This document shows positions 25,001 through 37,000 of a stretch of DNA of 64,000 nt, piece after piece. Origin of the DNA: Diospyros lotus (taxonomy: Eukaryota; Streptophyta; Magnoliopsida; Ericales; Ebenaceae); the NCBI RefSeq assembly GCF_014633365.1, contig NC_068346.1, positions 20,233,030-20,297,029 on the forward strand. The letters run 5' to 3'. How positions within the stretch are numbered: position 1 is the first letter of the stretch; each line of letters begins with the position of its first letter. Below the pieces are notes generated by a model, which was not told where the DNA came from, did not search any database, and saw only the letters and a list, made by a program, of their open reading frames with translations. The translations under genes were made by a program, and so were the position numbers.

Positions 25001-28000
25001 GTCATCCTGTACGAGTCTAGCACCTTTTTTTTCCTCTCTAGGTCCCTTACCCTAATTAGAATCCTTTATGGTTATGAGGGCTGAGCTATCTATAGGAGAA
25101 CCATCAAGCATTACTCATCTTCATCCTTCCTTTACATGCACAATGGAGATTGCCTCATTTAGAGATGGCAGATTCTCCTTATCAAAGATTTGTACTCTCA
25201 CTGCATCAAACTCCTTGTTTAGGCTTGTAAGAAAGTTATAAGTTCTTTCTTTTTCAACAAATCTTTTGGCTTTTCTATAATCGCATCTTCACTACATTCC
25301 ATCTAAATGCATTGGTATTGGGCTAACTCCTTCCATGGTATTTGCAATAGATTTGCATACTCAGTGATGGTCTAGAAGCCTTGCTTGGTGGGTACTACTT
25401 TGGTATTGATCTCATAGATCTAAGCCGTATCATGCACTTTGGAGTAAGTGAGCTTCACAGTGTCCCAAATCTCCTTGACAATCATTAGAACCATGATTGT
25501 GTCCAGTGTTCTAAAAATCGGCTTAGGCGGTCGCTGGCCGCCATGATTATGGCCTAATCAGCCCCCTTAGGTGCCGGCCCGGGTAATCAGTACCGGGTGG
25601 TGCCTAGTCAACCAAGGCGGTCGCCTTGGCCACATGAATCGCCTGGGCCCTTAATCCATTTTGTATAAATTGATAGTTAGGGTTTTTGTTTCCCCTTACC
25701 CTTAATCTCTCTTGTTGTTTTCCCCTTCTTTCTCTCGCACACCGCCACTAACCGTCTCTTGCTGAGTAGCCGTCGCTGCTTGCCCTTTCTGTCAGCCTCT
25801 CTCGTCACACCCCATCGTCGTCTCTTGCGGAGTCACTCCAGTAATTTCTCTTGGCCCCGATTTCCCTTGGCCACTTGGCCACCGCTGCTGCCGCCAATCA
25901 TCTCTCACCCTATTCTTCCTCCACCCTTGCCTGATACAGTGATACCCCAGTTTATATATATATAAATATATTTTTGATTAATATATATAAGTTTTTTTTT
26001 TTTTGTCTTTTTTTAACTTTGATTTATCTAAAAATAACATGAAATTACATTAAAAAAAAACAGTCCACCTAGGCGGCCTAGGCGCTAGGCCCCAATCTAG
26101 CGTCCAACTAACGCCTAACGCATTTGAGAACACTAATTATGTCACTAATCTCTGGCATCATGGAGTTCCATAGCCAAGACATGACTAAAGAGTCATCTTC
26201 ATCCCAGGCTGCATACATAGGATCACTTTCCTTTGGCTAAATAAGTGACTTAGCTTCCCTTTATCCCTCAAAAATGTCCGGATCAACTGAGACCACTTCA
26301 AGTAATTCTTTCCATTCAACCTGTGGGTCGCTTGGATGTTTTGTAGCTCTCCTCCTAAGATTACACCATTACTTCCTGCAAAAGGGACCTTTGTTGTGCC
26401 ACTGGAATCAGCTGAATCCGTCATGATGTTGTGGGATTTTGGTAACTATGTAAGAAGATTGGATATCGATGAAGGCCATGGTAGTCAGGAATCACAAAGA
26501 CCGGTAATCGACTTCCTATGGCTTTGATACCATGTCAAAAAGTGGCAAGAAAAGATATTCAATCTTATTCCCCTTGAAGGGTTCGAATGAATATATATAC
26601 AAGATGTTCGACCACAATAGGCAGCTTCCAAATCTAGATTAGGCAGTTCCCTAATCTAGATTTGGAAATATATACGATTTAGGATACAACCGAAACATAT
26701 AATCAAGACATAATCTTCTAGACAATGTAGCACATAAATATAGAAAGCAAGATCAAGTATATCAAGTCCAAAAATATGGACAAGGTATCTTGGGTAGTTT
26801 CTAACAGGTGCCAAAATATGTATTACAATCACAATTAGAACATTTAGTTTCATTTCACACTTCACAGTATGGACCTTGAGGTTTTATATGTGCTTACAGT
26901 TTTACATTGTACCATAGAAGGGAACAGCTCAATTGATCAAAGCTCAGCACCTATGTGATAAGAAAATAAATTCTTGTGAGTAGCGCAAGAGTTAGCCCAT
27001 CCACAAATGAGCAGCCAAGCTGAGAATATAAAATGAAGAATTAATTAGCACTTCTCGTTGATGTTCCAAAATTTTAGATGAGTCAGTGATTAACAGTTCA
27101 ACATAATTATTATTATTTTTTTTTAGCAATCAAGCTTTTAGTATCAGTTGCTTTTTGAGAGAAGAAAAGGGGTGAGGGAGCCTTAAATGTCATTCGTTTT
27201 AGCTTTTGAATCTTGTAATGACACTTTTATATAATTTGTTTTCTACAGGAGCACTATGTTATTGACATGTTCTGGGAAGTTCTCAGGAACTTTTCTAGGG
27301 AAAATCAGATGAAACTTTTGAAGTGAGTTTTATCATCTGTACTTTATTTCCTCTATTTTCTGATGCATTTATATATATATATATATGTATGCACTGATAT
27401 ATAATTTATTTCCAGTATGTATGGCAGTCACAATATTGATGTTGTTAGGATAGTCCTCGGAATCAATCCACTGTGTTCCTCCATAGTACTATTTCTTTCT
27501 AGGCTAATTTACCTTTTTCTTTTTTGGTTGCAGTTGAGAGTATATGTTTCTGTGCTACTCATATGGCAGTCAATATATGAAGAGTAACCAAAAGAAACAT
27601 AATAGTGCAATAAAATCTTCTTTTATCCAGAAGATAAAGAGCCCTAAGTGACTCATAAAATCTTCTTTCATTCTTGCTAGAACTAGGAGTAAGAATGAAA
27701 AAGAATAAAAAGATCCTGTCATATGGTTGTTAGCTGTAAAGTCAAATATCCAAGGAGACAAGGAAGAGAGTGACTCAACCAGCAGTGTATCTTTGTGAGG
27801 AAAATTGGAATTAGAAGGCAGTGTATAAGGAAGAAGCTGTGGTAGATTAGGAAATCAAGTCTAGCCATCAAATCCTTAAGAGCTTTTATCTCATCTTAGA
27901 ATGGGCTCAAGTGGGAATCTTCATAATGCAAGTAGGCCTGTCAATGGACCGGAACTGGACCAGTCCAGTCTAGATCCATTAGATCCAAATCCAATAACTA

Positions 28001-31000
28001 CTGATCCGGACCAGATTTGTAATTGGACTGCATCTCATGGATCTGGATCTCAATGGACTGGAGCAGGTGCATTTTTAAACTTTCCTTTGTATTTTTATGC
28101 ATAAGCATGTAATGAAACTTGGATACAAAAAGAAATAAAGTGCGAGAGAGAGAAATGAAATGCAAGAGAGAAACTTTCAATTGTTGAAAAATCAATCAAA
28201 ACGTACAAATGACAGCATTGCTTGAGTTTATATAGCAAGCTGAAATATAAATGAACAGCACAGAAAACATAAAAATATAATAGCCTATACAAATATAACT
28301 CATCAACAATTAAAGGAAATCAGCCACTTATTCGGTATATGCTTCAACATTCCCCCTCAAATCAAACTCCTTGGAGTGAGCTATTTCTGAAATGTTGACA
28401 ATAGACTTAGGAATATATTGTGTAAGAGATAAAACCAAACCAAGCTTCTTACAAAGGAATAGAAACCGATCTCTTGACAGTCCCTTAGTGAGAATATCAA
28501 CAACTTGATGAGATACTAGCTCAGCTAGGCCTTAGCTCCCAAACATGTGGGGTTAAGCATGTATGGCAGAGCTCATAGCAGTCCTCATGGCGATGGATAA
28601 ATGGAGATACTATTTGGAAGGGAATTCGTTTGTAATTAGAATAGATCATGAGAGTTTGAAATTCCTAGGGGAACAAAGGCTGCACACGCAGCTTCAAAGG
28701 AAAAGGGTGACCAAATTGCTTGGGTTGGACTATACCATTCAATACAAAAAGGGAAAAGAGAATACAGTGGCTGATGCGCTGTCTAGAAGGGAGGAAAAAG
28801 GAGAATGCCAAGTCATATCAGTGGTAGTCCCTAATTGGATAAAGAAGGTATCCGGGAGTTATGAGCCAGTCAACCTGGGCTAAGGACCTCATTACACAGT
28901 TGACAGCCAGGCTAACAGAACAAAAGGGATATACCTTAAAGGCAGGCCTACTGAGATACAAAGGGAGGCTGGTGGTTGGGGAAGACCCCCAATCTAGGGA
29001 AAGAATTTTGCAAGCCTTGCATGCATCGCCTGTTGGAGGGCACTCAAGCTTGAACGTCACCTACAACAAGGTAAGTTAGTTATTCTTTTGGCCTAGGATG
29101 AACAAGTAGGTTATTGCCTTTGTGCTGGGGTGTCCTTGCATCAATTTCCTGCCACCAATTTCCACCATGACTTCCAATTTGTCGAAGTCAAAAGCCAGAG
29201 GACTAACTGTCCTCATCCAATCTACCCCTAACACAATATCACATCCTCCCAGTTCCAAAATCCTTAAATCTGTTGTAAACTCTTGTCTCTGCATCAACCA
29301 TTTGAAATTAACACACTCATAGTTGTTGTACGTTTTGTTCTGATTGGCTAGAGTCGTTGAGAGGGGTGTAGTGTTTGTTAGTCTGCACTTCAAGTCTTTG
29401 GCAATGGCTTCATTTAGGAAGCCATGGGTGTTGCCACTATCAATTAACACCATGAGCCTCCTTTTTCCCGTTGGGCCTCCCTTTAATGCATGAAAGGAGA
29501 TTTCTCCACCTTCATCCCCTTGCATTTCTTCTTGAGCATTTTCAATCTCCTCTACAACCCCCTTTACTCCTTTTTCCTCATCTGACCCCACCATATTAAG
29601 CAATTGCCTCTTCCATTGATGGCCAGGGTTGTATCTATCTCCACATTTATAGCATAGTCCCAGCTGCCTCCTCTTCTCTATGGTAGGATTTTTTACTACA
29701 CTAAGGTTAGTGTAAACCTTAGGGGTGCCTTGATTTGATCCTACTGCTATAGCCTGAGAGTTTCCTCTCAATAGTTGACTGGTGGAAGGACTTTCTTTCA
29801 GTAGGACTTTATGCTTCTTGAATATAGCCTCCAAGGCAAGTTCTTGTAATCTTGCCTTCTCAGCAGCTTGTGTCATTGTTGCAGGCTGCATCATTTTGTT
29901 GATGGGCCTCAGCTCAGCTGATCCTTGAGGCTGCTAATGAAGTTGGATACAAAATAATGCTCTGTTAGTGTTGGCTTTGAACTCCACATTAAGGACCTTA
30001 ACTTCTCAAATCAAATTTGATATTCAATCTCTGATCCTTCCTGTCTCAACTTATTAAATTCTTCAATCACATCCATCATGGATCTCTCTCCAAAACGATC
30101 ACACAGGTCTTCAGCAAAATCAGTCCAACTGACCTCAAATTTCCTCATCTTAACCCACCCCTAGTACCATGAATCAGCCATTTCATCCAGATAGGCTGCT
30201 GCCAAGTTGATTTTTGCCCTTCTGCCACATTATAAAATTGGGAAAACCTTTCACATCTATGAATCCATCATTGCGGTTTCGATCCTTCGAACACCGGTAT
30301 CTCCAACTTGAGCATGGGGGTGTAATTAGAGGATTGAGAGGAAGATCCCCTTACCTGTATTGTTGGTTCTAGGGTTGGGAACTCTGCTTCCTGCACTCCT
30401 GAGTCTCTAGGAAGAATGCCATTGCTAGGCAGAATTGGATCTGAAATTGTTCTTGGGGGAAATTCTGGTGACAACTAGAATTGAGTCAGTGATGATAGCA
30501 TATTGAACATGTTGTTTGTTCTCTGACCATATTGATCCATTGTCTCCTGTACTTCTCCAATTCTCTTTGCATACTCTCTCGAGTTGCAGCGAGATCCCGC
30601 TGCACACACTCCCGTATGGCCAAGCTTTCTTCCTTGTTGCAACTCACCACCTCCTCTGCGTCTACAACATCTCAAATTCCAACGCCTCTCTTGGCTTCTA
30701 GTTGCTTCATCCTAGTACCTTCGACCATCCCTCAACAGCCTGCCTTGAATTCTCCGTTAATATGCAGATACTTGCCGACCCTGTTCACTGCACTAATCGC
30801 CATTGATCGCGATCACCAATGGTATGCAGCGAATTGCCGACTCCAAGATCAACACATATCGCTAATGATCTTGATTCCCTTGGATCACCAATCACCCAGA
30901 TTTGATTGGAATTGCTATGGATCAGCGATTGCTCAACCTCTGCTTCCAAATTGCGCCCACCTCAATTGCCTCAACTCAATTCAATAGTCGAGGACCACTG

Positions 31001-34000
31001 GCTCTGATACCAAAATGTCAAGTCCTGGGGTTGAGACTTGGACAATTTCTAGAATTATAGAAGAATCGAGAAAGAGAATAGAAAGGGAGGGAGAATTTGA
31101 AAGGAGGGGGGAGAATTCAGAGAGAAAAGAGAGGGAAAGAATTTTTATTAATTTCAACATAATTCCCATCCTCTAGGGTCGTGACAAAATCACTCCAAGA
31201 AAATTGGAAATTTTTGCAAGAACTCTACCATGAAGTTAACTATATTGGAGTGTTTGGTCTTTTGTTTCAATTTCTCTTTCTTTTCTTTTTTTTTTATCTT
31301 TATTTGGTTTTTTCCTTTTTCCTTTTCTTTAACATACATGGGATCAAGTTCGGGAAATACTTTAGCTTTGTACTACTGTAATAGTGTTATGGCCGCCTCT
31401 TTGACTGTGCTATGGCTTGACAGGAAAACGCTTTTGAGTGTATAGAAGTGTCATTCGACATTTCTTTTGTTGTTTGGCCAATAGCAAAAAGTGCTTTTAT
31501 ACAATAGCAGAAGTTATTTTTCTGCTATTAAAAAGTAAAAATTTAGAGTTTCTGTTATAGAGAAGTGCATAATGAAAGCAGAAAATTATTTTCAGATCAA
31601 CGAAAATTATTCTCACAGAAACATTTTGTATAAAATCATTCTCACAACAGCAAAAATTTAGTGGAAGTACCAAATAGGTGTAACAGAACATAAAATGAAG
31701 ATTGAGTGAAAGGAAAAACTCAAGAGAGAAAACTAGAATCTCGTCCAAACTACTTTGATTGAGAAAATCAGAATAAATCTCAATACAATTACAATAGAAA
31801 GGCTACCTTATATATAGCCTTGATTACCGCAACTGTAAACATATCAAGCTAGCAATCCACTACAACTGAAACTACATCCTAATAATACACTCAACCAACT
31901 ACAAACACAACATATAAAGTGACAAACAATTCCAAGACAACTACAACAGATCAACTGCCTTAGTATCTTCAACAATAGGCACCTGGTTCCAAACTGTTCT
32001 AGCTTGACACTGTTGTAATAGTGTTGTGTCTGAAGCTCCAAAGCAACCTGGGTAGCAGATATCTTACTAGGAAAAGGAAAATATTGGAAACTATTTAAAC
32101 ATAGAGAGACCACCTCAAACTAACTCCAAGAAATTTCAAAATCTTTTGCAGGAACTCTACTGGAGGAGTCAACTATGGAGGACTTTTTTGTTTTTGTTTT
32201 ATTGGTTTTCAAATTTTATGTATTTTTCCTTTTTCTTTTTTGTGCTCATTGAGCAACGACATAGATAGGATCAAGATCTGGAAGAACTCTAGCTTAACGC
32301 TGTTATGGTACTGTAATTTTCACTGTTATAGCCTCGTAGTATGTAGTTGTGTTATTTGGGCCCAAAGATTCAGTCGTCATATGGATTTATGCTCTAAATA
32401 ACTTATTTGGAAAAAACATATACATATATTTGAAAGCTAGCAAAACATAGATAAGTCGCATCAAAACCAACTCCTGCAAGTTCAAAAAAAATTTCTGAAC
32501 TGTACTGTTGTGCTTTGTTGCGTCTTTTGCCATTTTCTTTTCTACTTTTCATATTCCCTTTTTTCATGCTCGCTGAGCACAAACAAACATGGGATCAAGT
32601 AACAGGGAAAAATATATATCAAGGAAGAAACATAATGGAGGGAAGAAGAGAGAGAAGAGAGCAAAGAATATGGCTAATTTCATGGGTTATATCCCTTAAG
32701 GCAATCAATTTATATGAATATGTTATGTAATACAAAATTATCCTCATATTTACATAACGCCTAACTGTTTATTATGTTGTTTTTTATACATTAAAGGAAA
32801 AATAAATTGTTGCCAGAAATATGCTTTACTGCAGCCTTTTCCTTTGTCATGAAAAAGGCAATACACTAAAACTAATCTTAAGTGCCCACATCATCCTTCT
32901 GTCATGGAAAAGACATCGCATTAAAACTAATCTTAAGTGCTTCAAAAAACTTTCCTAACATGATATCAGTTCACATTTTCCTGTCATTATGTTATGCAAA
33001 TTTTGAATGTTGGCCCATTTTTTTTTTTTTTTGGTGTTTTATGATATTGTTTTCTTAATTTGTATGTTAGTCACTTGAGGTTCATTAATGCATGATTTAT
33101 TTAAAACAAATGTTGCTCTCTTTTTTCAGCTATTTATGGCCCATATGCAGTTTTGTAGTTATATAGCTAATTCCTACAACGTCTTTGAAATGAGGCTGAT
33201 GAAAATGTTTGTCTTTCCTCTTCTGTCAGATTTGTAACTGGGTGCTCGCGAGGACCTTTGCTTGGATTTAAATGCCTGGAGCCTTTGTTTTGCATACAAA
33301 GGTATGTATCCCTCTGTTATGCTTCAAGAATTGTGGCACATATTTTTCCTAACCCCTCACTTATTAAGTTTGAGACTTTTTTTTTGAGTATTCTCTTAGG
33401 GCTGCTGGTAGTGCTTCTGAAGAGGCTCTTGACCGATTACCAACATCAGCCACTTGTATGAATCTTCTGAAGCTTCCCCCATATAGAAGGTTTCTCCCAT
33501 TCTATTATCTTTTGCTTCTAAAGAACCATGTCTTGCCTTAATGGCTTTAATTTGTCCTTGTGTGATGAACTCCTGCAGCAATGAATTTTATATACTCGAG
33601 TTTAGCAAATAATCTAGTTATTTGCGTCATAATGATCAGCATTCTAAAATGCACTAGGTGCTAGTTGGGCGTCAGACTAGGGCCTAGCGCCTAGGCGGGG
33701 CCTAGGAAAATTGCTATTTTATTTTTTATTTTTTGCTGTAAGTTGGAAAGATAAGTGAGAAGAGCTGCAAAAATCAAAGGTTTTTTAGAAGGGCTACAAA
33801 AATGATGGAAGAAGCCAATAAGCTATCAGAATATGATAAAAAGACAAAATAGACATGTTATTTGAATAATACAAAAAAATGCATCAAATACTCATTTTTA
33901 CTTTTATTTAATTATAAATTGTTGTTATATATATGTATATGTGTTAAAATTAATTAAAAAATATATTAATATAATATATATGTATATATATATATGTTAA

Positions 34001-37000
34001 TATTGTTGTTATATATATATACACACACGCAGACACAGCGATAGAGGCGATGGGCAACGGCCGATGGGGGCAAGCGACGGACGGCGTCGAGAGCCGAGAA
34101 CGTGGCTAAGAAGGACGATTGGCGACAACGGCGAGAGAAAGAAAGGGACGAGATGATTGGCGACAACAACGTTGACAAGAGAGAGAAATCGACGAAAGGA
34201 TATAAAAGCAAAAGGGGAAATCCAAACGGGTGTTTGCCCTCGGCAGTTAGGCACCACCTAGGCTATCGAGGCGCCAATTGGGCCTAATTAATCGGGCCCG
34301 GCACTTGGGGGTGCCGATTTGCAAGAAATCGCAACAACCAGGGGCTGCCTAGGCCACGTTTTAGAACGTTGATAATGATTTATTTCTTAAATTATATTAA
34401 TTTCCTTTAAGATTTAACCTCACTACAGAAAAACACCCCGCATGTGAGAAATTACAATGTCCTCCCTCATAGAAGTTTGTAGGAGTCAATTATTAGAGTT
34501 ATATCTTCTAGGAATTCATTCTAGTTATTGTATGTGCACATACCTTCGGGATGTCCCAGGTGCATGATGCTCTTCTCCAAGCATGGTACAAGGCCATCCA
34601 TGTGAGACTGGCAGGTCCATATGATTTGCCAGTGTCACAAGTCAGCCTTAATGGATTACTAGGAGAAAAAAATCGACTTTCCCTTTCTCAAGACTCTGCT
34701 TCAAAACTATTTTCTTGGCCAGGTTGAAAGTGTGTAGTGCCCCAACCTGAGCGCCAATCTAGCTTTTCAAGTCATGCAGTCTGACACACTGATTCAACAA
34801 CTCAATAATTCACTACAATTTGGATCTCATTGCTACCTTATCGTTTTACCTCAAGGTTATACCACCTTAGCAGTTTGCCTTGCCAATGTACCCCAAATAC
34901 CTAGATCTTTGTCAGGACCCTATGTGGAACCCGGGGTAAAATTGTATTTTGTTTCCTATGGTTGTAACAGTAGGCGGGTAAGTGTTGTATATTGTAACAA
35001 TAGGCAGCTAAAGCAGTTAGTAGGCAGTTAGGAGGGTGTGGTAAGCTGTTAGCCTGTTAGAGGATGTAACCATCAGATTGTTAAGGTTTTGTAACCACCA
35101 AGGATTAGCGGTAAAGGGGCTATATAATAGCTCCCAATTCAATAAGAAGAAAAGGGAATTTCATTACCAAATTTGATATTCATTTCTCTTAAATTTCTCT
35201 CTTGCAACTCCATATTCATCTATCTCTTGTTCTTTCCCCCTTTTCCCTTCTTCCTAGCCCTAATTTCCCTCTCAAGAGGAGAAATTTCCTTGTCAGGATT
35301 AAGGCCCTGACAAATTGGTATCAGAGGGGTTAATTCGTGGCTATAATTCTGATCGATTCTAAGTTGTGAATTGTGGCAACTCTTATCCGAAATGTGAAGG
35401 CAAGGCAGTCCAAGAAAATTCCAACAATCAATTCCAGTGTTTAAAGAACTCTTAACAATTTCAATTGGTCTCGATACTGTTAGGTGAGCATGACCAGCGA
35501 CTTTGATTTGATTTTGGAGTCAAACAAGCAAGACGAAGCCAATTTAGGAGGCGTTTCAGAGAAGTGATTTGGTAACCTTCAGCGCTTACTGTTCGATCTT
35601 TAGGAGAACTGACCAGAGCTCAAGCCTTGGCCTTATAGCAGCTTAATTCAAATAGAAAATGATGGCAGATGGAACGGGAATGAAGCAGATGGATGCGCAA
35701 CTTCAACAAGTTAATGCACCAGTGTTAGACGTGCAAGGACGGATCGGAGTGTTGGTTCTGATCTGGACTCTCTTAGACACACACTCCTTTCTTATGATAA
35801 ATATCAATTCTCAAGAACAAGAAAAACAGAACACTGTTAATCAAGAATTCTCTCTTTATTATTGAATAAAAAGCAAGACCCTTATATAGGGATATTACAT
35901 GCAGATTACATGGGAAAATCATAACAAACTAGAACATTATTAACAAACTAAGTTGTGCCCATAAGAATAGGTCATCAATTAACCCACTGCCTACAAACAA
36001 GGACATTATTATTCCATCACTCCTGCTGACTCGGTCACATAGCAGACCTGATTTGCTAACTCCAACACTCCCCTTCAAACTAGGTCTGATTGTGTTCTCC
36101 TTCACACTTAACCTCCTTCATCCCAAGCAGGCCTCTAATATTTGAAAAACTCTTGAATGACAATGGCTTGGTGAAGATGTCAGCCACCTGCTCAAGTGTG
36201 TGGCAGTAAGCTAACTTCACAGTCTCTTGTTTAACATGATCTCTGGTAAAGTGGAACCTGGTATCAATATGCTTGCTTCGCCTGTGTTGCACTGGATTTT
36301 TGGCAAGTTTAATTGCTTATATATTATCTACATAAATCATGATTGAGTCTTCCTGTGGATACTTCAATGTCAGTAACAGATTCTTCAACCAAATTGCCTC
36401 ACAAACAGTGGAGGCAGCTGCAACATACTCAGGTTCGCACGAGGATAAAGCCACAATGCTTTGCTTCTTTGATGACCAAGAAAAAGCAGTTGAAGTTCCA
36501 AAGAAAACATACCCCATGGTGCTCTTTCTCTCAATTGGATCTCTTCCCCAATCACTATCCGAGTATCCAATCAGCTCAAACTTCTGTCCATATGCATAAT
36601 GTAAACCAAAATTCAAAGTCCCTTTAATGTATCTTAAAAGGCCCCCAAACATCACTATGTATCAAATAGAATGGTTTTGAAGGACAATAGGGTTTTTGAA
36701 GAAATTTAACACGATGATCTTTGGATAAATGACAACTCTCGCATTGAAACATAGAAGGATCCACTCCTTTAAACAACGTAGGAAATAAATATTTCAAGTA
36801 AGGAAAACTAGAATGGCCTAGCCTAAGATGCCATTGCATTATTTGATTGGAAACAGAAGTAGAACTAATACCACTCAACCCGTGAGATTTTTTATTACGC
36901 AAGACATCCCCATCCAAATAGTAGAGCCCGTTTATTTCTCTAGCACTGTCAATCGTCTCCCCCGAGTTCTGGGCCTAAAAAATGCAATAGGAATCAAAGA

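Larger units (their letters stand above)
24159..26806 (-). mobile_element. Copia 5' half (LTR, gag, protease, start of integrase), antisense
   Basis: From right to left: 5' LTR 26533-26806, PBS complement GGCTTTGATACCA at 26520-26532, gag from 26424 ([20 protein letters not shown]), an hAT insertion in gag (25504-26135), and a gag zinc-finger region near 24960. Protease is decayed ([10 protein letters not shown] about 24730), then GAG-pre-integrase [20 protein letters not shown] (about 24340) and [14 protein letters not shown]. Coding ends at LIHGDV (about 24165), the first catalytic motif of integrase, where the small LTR element begins. RT and RNase H of this copy are not in the window. Several stops break it. 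Confidence 0.83.

Noticed and set aside
28526..28560. CCAAACATGTGGGGT motif as a SINE or RTE-type LINE tail
   Set aside because: Too short; no promoter boxes, body or target duplication could be recognised.
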